Source: Aquabacterium parvum (GTDB lineage Bacteria > Pseudomonadota > Gammaproteobacteria > Burkholderiales > Burkholderiaceae_C). From it: a stretch of DNA of 64,000 bases. Below, one piece after another: positions 30,964 through 40,631 of the stretch. Under the pieces are notes generated by a model. That model ran no database searches, had not been told where the DNA came from, and saw only the letters and a program-made list of their open reading frames with translations. Positions within the stretch are counted from its first letter, which is position 1. Each line of letters begins with the position of its first letter. Made by a program: the position numbers and the translations under genes. The stretch spans positions 62,001 through 126,000 of the forward strand of contig NZ_LFRI01000415.1 in the NCBI RefSeq assembly GCF_001447195.1, written 5' to 3'.

Positions 30964-31728
30964 TCAGTTGTCTTCGAGGATGAATGTCTGGGGTGTCCTG
31001 ACCCACATCGGGCGGGCAACGCCGTCCTCGACGTGAGGTTTGAATCGGGCGGCGCGCATGGCCTGCACAGCCTGCTGGTCAAGCCTCGGGTAGCCGGAGG
31101 ACTTCACCACCTGGATGTCGGTCGGACGGCCCCGCTCGTCCACCAGCACGCGCAGCAGCACACTGCCCTGCTCGCCCAGTTCGCGCGACACGCGGGGGTA
31201 GGTCAAGACGGGCGGCACCAGGTACGACACCGCCGATGCCTGGAACTCGCGGGGTGCCGGAGGCGGGGGCGCAGGGGCCGGCGCGGCGACTGCGGCAGGA
31301 GCCGCCTGGGTGGCAACAGGCGTGGCTGGGGCTGCCGCCACGGGGGCCGTGAGCGCCGCCGACTCGGCCCCGGTCTGGCTGCTCAAGATGGGCGGTGAGT
31401 TGCTGGTCTGCGCTGGCACCGGTGCTGGCGTGAGCCTGGGCTGAACACGTTCGGGCGGACGGGGCTGAACCGGTTGACGCACAGGCTCTGGCTGGGGCTC
31501 TTCGGCGGCATCCCGGGTCTGCGATTGGGCGTCGGTCACCAGGGAAACCTCGATGATTTCGCTGCTGCCCACGTTCACGGAGTCGGTCTTGGCGTGCCAC
31601 CAGGCCCAACCCAAGGCCAGGTGCACCGCCACCACGGCCACGGTCAAGGCACGCCGCTGTCCGGCGGACAAATCGCTTGGCAACGTGGAAAACGTGAAGG
31701 CAGAGGCGGCAGAACTCATGCGAAGCAT
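30964..31728 (-). CDS. tonB: TonB, energy transducer for outer-membrane receptors
   Basis: A 254-residue TonB: an N-terminal membrane anchor (about 25-42), a Pro/Ala-rich spacer with many PAPAP and PPPPP repeats, and a C-terminal domain VLTYPRVSRELGEQGSVLL ending RTPQTFILEDN. Two ATGs, at 31728 (MLRMSSAAS) and 31719, are plausible; the one at 31767 would put the Fur box inside the coding sequence and is disfavoured. It leads the tonB-exbB-exbD operon, and the Fur box just upstream predicts iron repression. Confidence 0.9.
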   Translation of the reverse strand: MLRMSSAASAFTFSTLPSDLSAGQRRALTVAVVAVHLALGWAWWHAKTDSVNVGSSEIIEVSLVTDAQSQTRDAAEEPQPEPVRQPVQPRPPERVQPRLTPAPVPAQTSNSPPILSSQTGAESAALTAPVAAAPATPVATQAAPAAVAAPAPAPPPPAPREFQASAVSYLVPPVLTYPRVSRELGEQGSVLLRVLVDERGRPTDIQVVKSSGYPRLDQQAVQAMRAARFKPHVEDGVARPMWVRTPQTFILEDN

Positions 31729-31742
31729 CTTAACACGATCGA

Positions 31743-31761
31743 GATATTGATACTCATTCTC
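31743..31761. promoter_or_regulatory. Fur box upstream of tonB-exbBD
   Basis: GATATTGATACTCATTCTC matches 16 of 19 bases of the classical Fur consensus GATAATGATAATCATTATC. It lies 14 bases upstream of the chosen tonB ATG and in the 199-base gap shared with the divergent tssA, so Fur could influence both. Confidence 0.65.
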
Positions 31762-31927
31762 ATTCATGTTGACTGAAGTCGTCGGGTTACAAACGATCAC
31801 GACCTCACCCGAGTCGGGGCCTGCATCCCGATGACAGCCGTGGGATGATGCGCCGCTCTGCGCACGCCCGCCAGGCAGGCATGCCCGGTAGCCGACGCCA
31901 CAACCACAAAACACGATCAGGGACGCC

Positions 31928-33040
31928 ATGGACACCGACCTCCTTGTGGCCCCTCTGCCAGGCACCCAGCCCGGCGGGGAAGACCTTTCTTTTTCTTCGG
32001 ATTTCGACGAGATCGCCGAGATGCGGCGTGCCGACGACCCCACCCTGAAACAAGGCGAGTGGGTGACCCCGCTCAAACAAGCCGACTGGGCAGGCGCCGC
32101 CCGCCTGTGCGAAGCCCTCCTCGCATCCCGCACCAAGGACCTGCGCCTGGCCCTTTGGCTGACCGAAGCGCGCGCCATGACGCAGGGCTACGCTGGCCTG
32201 GCCAGCGGGCTGGGGCTGTGCACGGCCTTGTGTGAACAGCACTGGGACCACCTGCACCCCCTGCCCGATGGCAACGACGCCGAAGAGCGCATCGGCAACG
32301 TCGCCTGGATGCTGCAACGCCTGGTTGAGCTGGCCACCGCCCTGCCCGTGACCGCGGGCCGAAAAGGCGAGCAATACACCCTGAAAGACCTCAAGCACGC
32401 CCGCCAATGGCAAGCCCAGGCCGAGCGCGCAGGGTTGCCAGCCGACACCTTGCCCGCGGATCAACCGAACGCCATCACGGTCGCACAATTTCGCCAGGCC
32501 ATGCAGAACACCCCAGCCGAGCGCCTGCGCGAGGCGGTGGACGCATTGCGCAGCACCAAGGCTCAGCTGCAAGCCTGGCAGGGCGTGATCGATGCCAAGC
32601 TGGGGCAGGACGGCCCGAGTTTCGTTTCGGCCCGCGAGGCCCTGGATCAGGCAGGCCATGAGCTTGAAAGGCTGGCCCGCGATGCTGGCGCGCTGAGCAG
32701 TGCCTCGCTCACGGGTGACACAGGCGTGGCCTCGGCAACGTCCAACGCACACACCGAAGCGGCGGAAAGCACCATGCCGATCTCGGCCGACCAGCTGGCA
32801 CCTGCCGGCGCTGCGGGGCCACGAACCCGGGCCGAGGCGCTGCGGCAGCTTCAGGCGGTGGCCGACTTCTTCAGGCGCACGGAGCCTCACAGCCCTGTGG
32901 CTTACCTGGCCGACAAGGCCATCAAGTGGGGCGAGATGCCCCTGCACCGCTGGCTGGGCGAGGTCGTCAAGGACCCCTCCTCCATGGCCCACCTTCAGGA
33001 GCTGCTGGGCCTGACACCGGCTGATAACGCGGGCAACTGA
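31928..33040 (+). CDS. tssA: TssA (ImpA), type VI secretion baseplate/cap protein
   Basis: A 370-residue TssA. The N-terminal ImpA_N region (about 20-150) has GEDLSFSSDFDEI and DWAGAARLCEALL, followed by DLRLALWLTEARAMTQGYAGL. The C-terminal part RTRAEALRQLQAVADFFRRTEPHSPVAYL is the hallmark of the short TssA class. In the T6SS it primes sheath assembly and caps the growing tail. AGGGA lies upstream of the ATG. It is convergent with the OmpA gene, only 5 bases apart. Confidence 0.9.
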   Translation: MDTDLLVAPLPGTQPGGEDLSFSSDFDEIAEMRRADDPTLKQGEWVTPLKQADWAGAARLCEALLASRTKDLRLALWLTEARAMTQGYAGLASGLGLCTALCEQHWDHLHPLPDGNDAEERIGNVAWMLQRLVELATALPVTAGRKGEQYTLKDLKHARQWQAQAERAGLPADTLPADQPNAITVAQFRQAMQNTPAERLREAVDALRSTKAQLQAWQGVIDAKLGQDGPSFVSAREALDQAGHELERLARDAGALSSASLTGDTGVASATSNAHTEAAESTMPISADQLAPAGAAGPRTRAEALRQLQAVADFFRRTEPHSPVAYLADKAIKWGEMPLHRWLGEVVKDPSSMAHLQELLGLTPADNAGN

Positions 33041-33045
33041 GGCAC

Positions 33046-33891
33046 TCAGGAACCGACCCGGAACTCGATTCGCCGGTTGCGCGCGCGCCCGGCCTCCGTG
33101 TCGTTGCTGGCCACTGGCTGATCGGGGCCCATGCCCGAGGTCTGCAGGCGTTCGGCGGCCAGGCCCTTGCCCACCAGGTAGCTTTTGACCGCCTGCGCGC
33201 GCGCCAAAGACAGGCTGATGTTGCCGGGCCGGTGTCCCAGCGAGTCGGTGTGGCCGATGACCTCGATGCGCTTGCCCTGCAGCTGACTCAGCGCCAGCGC
33301 CATCTCGTCGAGGATCTTCAGGCCCTCAGGCCGCAAGACCGCGCTGCCGGCCTCGAACTCCACGATGCGCTGAGCCAGGGCCTGATCGACCAAGGCCTGC
33401 TCACGCACCGCCACGCGCAGGCCGTTGCGCACGCTGTAGGTTGGGTTGAGCGCTTGCGCCACGTCGCTGACGAGTTGCTGGCGCTGGGCTTCGTTGGCCA
33501 CCTCTCCGCGCAAGTCCACCGTCTGACCTTGCACGCTGAGTTGCCCGTGGCTGACCTGCTTGAGCGAAGGCGAGATCAGGCGCTGCACGTGCTGCCCCCA
33601 GTTGGGCGGCGCCACCACCGATCCCAGGCTGAGTTGATCGACCACGCGCTCGGCGCCGTAGACCTCCCGCAAACGGGTCAGCACGGCCACGCGGGTGGCT
33701 TCGTCAGGCACCACACCCGCCACAACCACTTTGCCGCTGGCGCTGGCCGACACCGGCATCGCCTGCGACGGATCGGCAGCTTGCCCTTGCGCCACCGCCC
33801 AGCCGGCGAAACCGGCGAGCAAAACCGCCAGGCAGGAGCTGGGCACGCGCGACGCCGTGGCTTTCAACAAACGAATCGGATGCGGTGCCAT
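33046..33891 (-). CDS. T6SS-linked OmpA/BON domain protein
   Basis: A 281-residue exported protein with a signal sequence (about 10-35). Two BON-like repeats follow (GKVVVAGVVPDEATRVAVL and QTVDLRGEVANEAQRQQLV), then a C-terminal OmpA peptidoglycan-binding domain with VEFEAGSAVLRPEG, VIGHTDSLG and NRRIEFRVGS. In T6SS loci such proteins tether the membrane complex to the cell wall, the job usually done by the TssL tail or TagL. It starts 5 bases after tagF ends. Confidence 0.82.
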   Translation of the reverse strand: MAPHPIRLLKATASRVPSSCLAVLLAGFAGWAVAQGQAADPSQAMPVSASASGKVVVAGVVPDEATRVAVLTRLREVYGAERVVDQLSLGSVVAPPNWGQHVQRLISPSLKQVSHGQLSVQGQTVDLRGEVANEAQRQQLVSDVAQALNPTYSVRNGLRVAVREQALVDQALAQRIVEFEAGSAVLRPEGLKILDEMALALSQLQGKRIEVIGHTDSLGHRPGNISLSLARAQAVKSYLVGKGLAAERLQTSGMGPDQPVASNDTEAGRARNRRIEFRVGS

Positions 33892-33895
33892 GACC

Positions 33896-34882
33896 TCATG
33901 CCCCCAGGAAAACTTCTTGAAATGTGCGGACGGCTTGCGTGAGCGACAGCGCCGGGTCCTGCAGGTAGGTTGACAGCTTGCGCAAACCCACATCGGCCTG
34001 GGCCTCGTCTTCGACCCAGTCGAGCTCGCCGAGGGTCACACCGTGACGCGATAGCACGCTTGGATCGATCACCGCCTCCAGGGAGGCCGCCGAAGCCCCC
34101 TGAAAGCCCAACAGCATCTGCGGCAAGCCCTCTCGAACCGGCAGGAAGATGCTGAACTCGACCACGTGCCGGGTGAAGAACCCCATGATCAGCATGAGCC
34201 ACCACGATGCCACGCAGGCGCGCAAGGAAGGCTCCAAGGGCAGGGGCAGGCACAGCAGCTTGTTCATGCGCGCGCCGCCCTGAACCAAGGCTGGCCTCAG
34301 CAACAGCCCCAAGGCGAGCACGGCCTGACGGACCGACAGGCGGCGCCCGCCCGCGCTCAGGATCTGACCCAGCGAAGCCAGGCTGTGTGCATCGAGGAAT
34401 GACTCGAGTCGGTCTCGGGCTTCTTCGAAATCAGGCACATGTTCAAGGGGAGCCTGCAAGCGCGCCTGGACATCGCCCAGGTCGGCCGCCCGCCTCGCGG
34501 CCTGCCCGCGCGTGGCCAACTGGTGCCACAGCGCATCCAGCGCGATCGGTGCCAGCACCGCAGACTGCTGCGGCTTGCGCAGGTCAAAGGCCCCGGCGGT
34601 GACGAAAGGAAAGCGCCTGCCTGATGTGTCCTGGCTGGCCAGCCAGTGCCCGGCGAGCGCCACGTGGCTGCCCGAGCCCAGGATGGCAAAAGCGAGGGCG
34701 GGCGCTTCGTCGTAAATGAGCTTCCAGCGCGGGTCGGTGGACATCCGCTCCAGGGTCTGGGCCTGCCAACGATCCAGCACCTCCAGCATCGCCGGGTGCT
34801 GCGCGCTTCGCACGAAGTCACCCCTGGAGGGCAGCTTGCCAAAGTAGAGGACGTCCACGGGCTTGCTTTCGGTGGTGATCAT
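33896..34882 (-). CDS. tagF: TagF, type VI secretion accessory protein
   Basis: A 328-residue TagF (ImpM-type). The N-terminus VLYFGKLPSRGDFVRSAQHP is the standard signature, and the domain continues with GSHVALAGHWLASQDTSGRRFPFVTA. The C-terminal half has a longer extra region, as in other Burkholderiales. TagF represses T6SS activity post-translationally in Pseudomonas, opposed there by a kinase pathway. It overlaps tssM by 4 bases (34879-34882). Confidence 0.85.
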   Translation of the reverse strand: MITTESKPVDVLYFGKLPSRGDFVRSAQHPAMLEVLDRWQAQTLERMSTDPRWKLIYDEAPALAFAILGSGSHVALAGHWLASQDTSGRRFPFVTAGAFDLRKPQQSAVLAPIALDALWHQLATRGQAARRAADLGDVQARLQAPLEHVPDFEEARDRLESFLDAHSLASLGQILSAGGRRLSVRQAVLALGLLLRPALVQGGARMNKLLCLPLPLEPSLRACVASWWLMLIMGFFTRHVVEFSIFLPVREGLPQMLLGFQGASAASLEAVIDPSVLSRHGVTLGELDWVEDEAQADVGLRKLSTYLQDPALSLTQAVRTFQEVFLGA

Positions 34883-37800
34883 GCGCCCTCTCCTGCTGCC
34901 ACGACTGCGCCCTGGCGGTTGGTCGGAGGGACCACCGGCGCGGCCGCGTTGGACGGCACCAAAGGCGATGCGGGAGCTGCGGGGGCCGTGGTGTCGTCAC
35001 TGCCCGCCACCAGCGCTGGCAAGGCCCCGGGTCTGGCGCCGGGCTCGCTTGCTGGAGCAGGCTGCGCTGCGGGCGCGCTGTTGGACAGGATGCGCAACTG
35101 AACCGCCACTGCCACGTTGCCCTGAGGCCACTTCAACTCGAACACCTGCTCGTCGATGCGGCGACGCTGCGCAGAATTGATCATCTTCTCCAGGCCGAAG
35201 CGGCCCGGCTCATTGAAGAAGCTGACCTGCCGACCATCGAACGTCACGCCGCTGATGCGCACCCCCGGCGTGCCCGGGCCAGGCCACACGAAGGGCTGCC
35301 AAGTGGCGGCCCCCTGCCTGTACCTCAGCACCTGGCCATCGATCTCGACCGTGTACTCGGTCAGGCCAGGCGCCGGCTGAGGCAGGACCTGGAAGTTGGT
35401 CTGTGCGGCCTCGGTGCCGCCCCCCCCAGCAGACGCGCCCGCACCCTGGCCGCTGAGCGGGGCCACCCAGGCGCCCAAGCCGCCTGCGAAGGCCGGCCGC
35501 AGGCGCACGCCCATGTCGGCCCAGGTGCGTGGGGTGAGCTGGTCTCCCCGGCGCAGCACCAGCGCGCCCAAGGACTGCTCGAGGTACTTGGCGACCGCGC
35601 CTTCGGTGCCGAAGATGGCGGCGAGCTCGACCTGCGTTGCCTCCATGCGTGAGCTGCGGTCGAAGGGGTACTTGCTCGCCAAGGTGCGCTGGTAGGGCTC
35701 GAAAACTTGTGCATGCCAGACGCGATTGAGTTCCGCCTCGGTGGCCGGCACCAAGGCCGAGAAGGCCTGCATCAATGGCCGAACCAGGATGGGCCTGAGC
35801 GCCTGGCGTGCGCCCTCGTCCAGCCCGCTCAAGAGCTGCTCATCGACCAGTTTCAGGGCCTCGGCCAGCTCACCCGTGCCCTCGAGGGTCTGCTGCATGA
35901 ACTGGCGCGCGCCCGGCCCGGGGTCACCCTGGGTCTTCATCTGGTTGAGGCGGGCCCGCACGCGCGCGAGCGAATCCAGGTAGACGCGGGTCAGCGTCTG
36001 CCCCCCGTCTCGCGGCAACATCAGGCGGTTGACGCCGGCAAAAGCCTTGCCGATCGGACCGGTGGGGACCTCGGCAGCGCGCAACTGCTCAGCGCTGAGC
36101 GTGACCTGCACCGGCGTCGGGTTCATGCCCAGCACCGTGTTCTTGAACCAGCCAATCAAGCCCTGCTGCCCTTTCGCCAAACGATCGTTGAGCATCGAGG
36201 GGTTGTCCCAGGCGGTCTGGTCCTGCAAGGTCTGCAACAGCCGGCCGATGGGCGATTGCACCGGGTCACCCAGGCGCTGCATGCGCTGCACGGCCACATC
36301 GAAGCCCTGGAAGTCCAGCACCGTGATGCCCTGGATGAACTTGCCCCACTGCTGCGCGTACTCGGACTTGTAGAGCTGGGTCAGCGACTTCTGGATCTGT
36401 TCGGGACTGCCTTCGAGGGTCAGGTCGTCGGACGTGGCCGTCTTGAGCACCCAATCGGTGGACTGCAGCGACTGGTGTGCCGCGTCCTTGATGGCATCAC
36501 GCACGTAACCCTCCCAGGCCTCGCGGGTGAAAGCGCCCGAGACGACATGGCTGCCGGCGATGACCTGCCGATCGCCCTCGCCAACGATGCGAGCCACGGT
36601 GACCGGCGGGAATCGGGTGGCGGCACGGGCCTTGATTTCGCCGTAGACGCGTTCGCGCGCCGGCAGCCCCTTGACGACGCGGCGCAGGTTCTCGCGGGTG
36701 CGATCGAGCAGGGCCACATCGAGGTCCATCTGCGGGAACGCCGGGTTCGACATCTGGGTGAGCGCGAACGACAGGATGCGCTCGGCGCGGCGGATCATCT
36801 GCTCGCGTGGCATGGCGCCGCGGTTGGCCTCCAGCCACTCACGCCAGTAGCGGGTGAGCTGGTCTCCCAGGTGGCCGGGCTCCAGCCGCTCGCGATCGCC
36901 CAGCATGAGGTACGCCTTCAAGGCGTTGTAGGCCTCGGTGACGTCGCGGTTGGATGCCGCCTGATAAGGCGAGCCAGGAGCGCTGGACGAGTTGGACGAA
37001 GCGGCAAGGACCGCAGACGCGGAGACACCCGCCAGGGTCACACCGCCCGCCGCGTCCGACGCAGCACCCACGGGGGCCTCAAGCGCCGGTTGTGCGCCGC
37101 CCCCCGGCGTGACGCTGCGCCAATGGGCCGACTGCGCGTTGGCATCGCTCAGGTACGCCGAAAGAGCCTGCACGCTGGGCTTGAGCAGCACCGATTCGAG
37201 GCCATTGAAGTATTCCTCCAGCAACCGGTTCTCGATGCGCGCGTCTTGTGACAGCCCCAGCGACCAGGCGGCAGAGCGGCGATCACGTTGCACCTGCTCG
37301 AGGCGGTCCTGCAAGATCTCCAGGGCCTCCATGCGTGACGCCAGGTCCAGCTTCTGGTCCTGCACCTTCACGGCCTTGAGCAAGTCGGCCTCAACCCTGG
37401 CCACGCGATCGCGGTTGTCCGTGTAGGACCAGGTCCAGGCCGCCAGCAACGCCCCCAGCACGGCCATGCCGCCGAAGAATGCCGCTTGCCTCAGGCGAAG
37501 GCGCGTGCGACTGGTGTGCTGCCGCACCAGCTCGCGGTCAGCGAAGATGACCCTGGAGAACAGCTCCTTGAGGAAAAAGCCGCTCTGCGAGTAGACGGCC
37601 GCCGCCGTGCCGCTTTGCAGTTGCAAGCCGAACTGCTCGGCCACACGCTGACTGGCCCGGCTGGTGGACTGCCCCTCCTGCACCGCGCTGGTGAAGTAAA
37701 AGCCACGGAAGATGGGGCGGAACTGGTAGGGGTTGTCTTCGAAGAGCGTGTGCAGGAAGGTGCGCAACGATGGCTTGAGGGCCGCGAACTCCAGGGGAAA

Positions 37801-38817
37801 GGTCAGCACGCCCGGCGGCAATTGCTCGCCGCGATGCAGCGTCATGCGAGCCACCGAGGCCTCCTTGAGGCCCTGGTAGAGCACGTCCATGTGTTGATCG
37901 AACTGGGCTGCCGCATCAAGCTGCTGCCCGGTTTCGTAGGGCAGCGTGGCGCCCCAGACCCTGTCTCGCTCGCCGCGATCGCGGTCCTCGAAGAAATCGA
38001 CGAAGCCTGCGATGAGGTCGGCCTTGGAGAAGACCACATAGACCGGCACGAAGACCTCGAGCTTTTCGGTCAGCTCCTGCACGCGCTGGCGCAACTTGCG
38101 GGCCAACTCGATGGTCAGGTCAGCCTTCTGATTGGCCAGCTCGGCGATGCTCACGGCAATGATCACGCCATTGAGCGGGGCCTTGGGCCGGTGCGTTTTC
38201 AGCAGCTTGAGAAAGCCCAGCCACTCGCGGTGGTCTTCTTCCTGCACCGAGTAGCGGCCAGCCGTGTCGAGCAGGATGCCCTCGGTGGTGAAGTACCAGT
38301 CGCAATGGCGCGTGCCGCCGATGCCCTGCACGATGGCATCGGTGTTCTCTGCAAACGGGAAGGTCAGGCCTGACTTGACGATGGCAGAAGACTTGCCGGC
38401 AGCCGGGTTGCCGATGATGGCGTACCAGGGCAGCTCATACAGCGCGGCGGCGCCGGATGTCTCACCCAGGCGCGACGTCTTGATGCGCTTGACCGCGTCG
38501 GCCATGCGCTCGCGCAGCGCAGCGACCTCATCGGCCTGGGCGCCCTTGCGCGCTTGACGAACCGCTTTCTCGGCATCTGCCGAAATGGCCTGCTCCAAGG
38601 CCAAGCCGGCACGCTGCGCCTGGCGCCGACGGTGCCACCAAATGCCGGCAGCCAGCACGCCCAGCAACAGCACCGCTCCTGCGGCCCACACCGCGCCCAC
38701 CCTCAAGGCATCGGCCCCCAGGAACAGCAAACCGGCCAGCGCCAGGAGGCCGATGACGGCCAGCACACGGGGATCGAGCAGGAACAACCAGATTCTTTGC
38801 ATGGTCTGCAGTGGCAA
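34879..38817 (-). CDS. tssM: TssM (IcmF), inner-membrane core of the T6SS
   Basis: A 1312-residue protein, at the long end for TssM. Two N-terminal helices (about 17-37 and 44-61) precede an NTPase-like domain: Walker A GNPAAGKSS at about 136-144 and DTAGR at about 184-188. A third helix at about residue 450 (FFGGMAVLGALLAAW) leads to the large periplasmic part. The intact Walker A suggests nucleotide binding. The start at 38817 (MPLQTM) could instead be 38802. Two small insertions rich in Ala/Ser/Gly occur at about 600-640 and about 1270-1312. Confidence 0.92.
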   Translation of the reverse strand: MPLQTMQRIWLFLLDPRVLAVIGLLALAGLLFLGADALRVGAVWAAGAVLLLGVLAAGIWWHRRRQAQRAGLALEQAISADAEKAVRQARKGAQADEVAALRERMADAVKRIKTSRLGETSGAAALYELPWYAIIGNPAAGKSSAIVKSGLTFPFAENTDAIVQGIGGTRHCDWYFTTEGILLDTAGRYSVQEEDHREWLGFLKLLKTHRPKAPLNGVIIAVSIAELANQKADLTIELARKLRQRVQELTEKLEVFVPVYVVFSKADLIAGFVDFFEDRDRGERDRVWGATLPYETGQQLDAAAQFDQHMDVLYQGLKEASVARMTLHRGEQLPPGVLTFPLEFAALKPSLRTFLHTLFEDNPYQFRPIFRGFYFTSAVQEGQSTSRASQRVAEQFGLQLQSGTAAAVYSQSGFFLKELFSRVIFADRELVRQHTSRTRLRLRQAAFFGGMAVLGALLAAWTWSYTDNRDRVARVEADLLKAVKVQDQKLDLASRMEALEILQDRLEQVQRDRRSAAWSLGLSQDARIENRLLEEYFNGLESVLLKPSVQALSAYLSDANAQSAHWRSVTPGGGAQPALEAPVGAASDAAGGVTLAGVSASAVLAASSNSSSAPGSPYQAASNRDVTEAYNALKAYLMLGDRERLEPGHLGDQLTRYWREWLEANRGAMPREQMIRRAERILSFALTQMSNPAFPQMDLDVALLDRTRENLRRVVKGLPARERVYGEIKARAATRFPPVTVARIVGEGDRQVIAGSHVVSGAFTREAWEGYVRDAIKDAAHQSLQSTDWVLKTATSDDLTLEGSPEQIQKSLTQLYKSEYAQQWGKFIQGITVLDFQGFDVAVQRMQRLGDPVQSPIGRLLQTLQDQTAWDNPSMLNDRLAKGQQGLIGWFKNTVLGMNPTPVQVTLSAEQLRAAEVPTGPIGKAFAGVNRLMLPRDGGQTLTRVYLDSLARVRARLNQMKTQGDPGPGARQFMQQTLEGTGELAEALKLVDEQLLSGLDEGARQALRPILVRPLMQAFSALVPATEAELNRVWHAQVFEPYQRTLASKYPFDRSSRMEATQVELAAIFGTEGAVAKYLEQSLGALVLRRGDQLTPRTWADMGVRLRPAFAGGLGAWVAPLSGQGAGASAGGGGTEAAQTNFQVLPQPAPGLTEYTVEIDGQVLRYRQGAATWQPFVWPGPGTPGVRISGVTFDGRQVSFFNEPGRFGLEKMINSAQRRRIDEQVFELKWPQGNVAVAVQLRILSNSAPAAQPAPASEPGARPGALPALVAGSDDTTAPAAPASPLVPSNAAAPVVPPTNRQGAVVAAGEGA

Positions 38818-38837
38818 CAGGAACGATCAAGCGGCCG

Positions 38838-40505
38838 TCAGGCGGCCAGCGGCTCGGCCACGGAAGCGGCCGCAGAGGTAGAAGGGGCGAGCGTTGCGTC
38901 CCCAGGCGGATGGAGGGCTGCCAAGGCCATTGGCACCAAGCTGGCTGGCCAGACAGGGATGGCCCAGCGCCGGTGGCTGCCTTGGGTGAGCCCCACCAGC
39001 GCCGGCGCAAGCTGCTCGGTCGCGTCGCCTGCAGGCTGTGCGCCGTGTCGCACCACGCTGGCAGCCAGTGCCACGGGCAGCAGGGCTCGGGCAATGCCCA
39101 GCTCGCCCCACACGTCACCCAGCCGCAGCACCGACTGCATGGCTTCAGCATCGGGCTGCAAAGCCTGAAAAGCCTCGAACAGCTCGCTGGCGCGACCTGG
39201 CCGGTGATCGGCATCCGACAGGCACCACCAGCGCCCCGCCCCGCTCGCGCCTGGCGCAGCCTGCACCCACGGCGAAAGCGCCTGCTGCATCACCGAAATG
39301 AGCTCATCCGACCCGGGCCGACCCGACCGATCTGCAGACCTCTGGCGACGAGCTGTGCACGGCATGCCCAACCACGGGTGCTGCGCCGGTGTGCAGCGCG
39401 CGACCATCGGGGCATTGGCCAGGAGCAAGCCAGCCGCTCCCTCGCCCGGCACCCGGCCGCCCTGGTGCTGGGTGGTGAACAGCTCGCCCCGCGCCTGCAA
39501 TCCCGCCACGCAGCCCTCGTCGACCAGGCTTTGCGCCGCCAGCACCAGCAGCAGACGCGGCCGCGCGTCGGCGTGCAGCTCGCTCAGGCGCGGCAACAGG
39601 TGATCCCAACCCGCTTCAGGGCCATCGATCGACGCCACAGACCAGCGGGGCTCGACCGAGCCCGATGCACGGGCCCAGTCCAGCGCCATGCCCGACTGAT
39701 GGCGCAACCAGTCGAGAAAGAGTGAACGGTGCTCGTCGGTCCAATCTGCTGGCACCCAGAGCTGGATGTCGAGCGACGGGGCCAGCTCTCGCCGGCGAAG
39801 AGCCTGGTCGCGACCACCCGACTGCCCCACCCCGGACAGAAAGGTTGCGCCGCCCTCGCCTCGCACCGATGAGCCGAGGTCGGTTTCGGTGCCAGCGCCA
39901 GCCCACTCAAGCCCATCGGGAGCGGGCAAGGCACAAAGCAGTTGATGCAGGGGAGCTTCGATCAGGGCCATCGCTCGCAACAGCGACTCTGGCAAGGGTG
40001 AAGCCGTGACTTCTGCGTGGGCATCGAGCCAGTCTTCTGTGGACAGCCCCGCCATCCGGGAGCTGAAAATCGGCATGCCGTCCGCGTCCTGAAGTTGCGG
40101 ATCCAGGCCCGGGCGCAACTGCCCAGAACGCAACGTTGTCCACGCCGCCTGCGGGTCGTCGCCCTCGGGCAAGGTCAGGGCTTCGGCCAGGATGCACGCG
40201 AGCCCGAGAGGCATGCTTTGCACAGCGGCGCCCCCCTCGTTTTTTTGCGCCGGGTCAACCCCACCCACAGGCGTTGCGACAACAGCCGCCTCGACAGGCT
40301 TGGCCAGCCATTGGCGCAAACGAGCGGCGCCCCACCAGGCCAGCAAGGCAGCAAGCGTGAGCCCCACCGGCAACAAGATGAGTTGCGTGGCGACTTCCTC
40401 GCTGTTGAGCGGCTGCTGGCTGCGGTACCACTGCCACAACGTCACCACCCAGACGGTGACGAAAATGACGAGCCCCAACCCGGCTGCCTTGACTGCCTTG
40501 GACAT
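38838..40505 (-). CDS. T6SS-associated membrane protein of unknown function
   Basis: A 555-residue protein with two N-terminal membrane helices (about 7-27 and 40-60; GLVIFVTVWVVTLWQWY and LPVGLTLAALLAWWG) and a large soluble part that recognises no family I can name. The soluble part has DIQLWVPADWTDEHRSLF and RPRLLLVLAAQSLVDEG. Its place directly upstream of tssM, 21 bases away, and similar genes in other Burkholderiales T6SS loci argue it belongs to the secretion system. The ATG at 40505 is chosen for the first helix. Confidence 0.6.
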   Translation of the reverse strand: MSKAVKAAGLGLVIFVTVWVVTLWQWYRSQQPLNSEEVATQLILLPVGLTLAALLAWWGAARLRQWLAKPVEAAVVATPVGGVDPAQKNEGGAAVQSMPLGLACILAEALTLPEGDDPQAAWTTLRSGQLRPGLDPQLQDADGMPIFSSRMAGLSTEDWLDAHAEVTASPLPESLLRAMALIEAPLHQLLCALPAPDGLEWAGAGTETDLGSSVRGEGGATFLSGVGQSGGRDQALRRRELAPSLDIQLWVPADWTDEHRSLFLDWLRHQSGMALDWARASGSVEPRWSVASIDGPEAGWDHLLPRLSELHADARPRLLLVLAAQSLVDEGCVAGLQARGELFTTQHQGGRVPGEGAAGLLLANAPMVARCTPAQHPWLGMPCTARRQRSADRSGRPGSDELISVMQQALSPWVQAAPGASGAGRWWCLSDADHRPGRASELFEAFQALQPDAEAMQSVLRLGDVWGELGIARALLPVALAASVVRHGAQPAGDATEQLAPALVGLTQGSHRRWAIPVWPASLVPMALAALHPPGDATLAPSTSAAASVAEPLAA

Positions 40506-40631
40506 GCCTTGCCGCACGGGCCAGATCGAGCCCGCACTCCCTGATTGATCGGTTTGATGATGTGTGTCGCCGACGGATGTCTCGCCGGAGCGGCCCGAGT
40601 CTAAGCGCTGGGCCATGGGGCCTTGCCCCCC

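Noticed and set aside
31729..32178. Upstream extension of tonB to give a 404-residue protein
   Set aside because: It would contain the Fur box and overlap tssA, and the extra sequence has no TonB-like feature.
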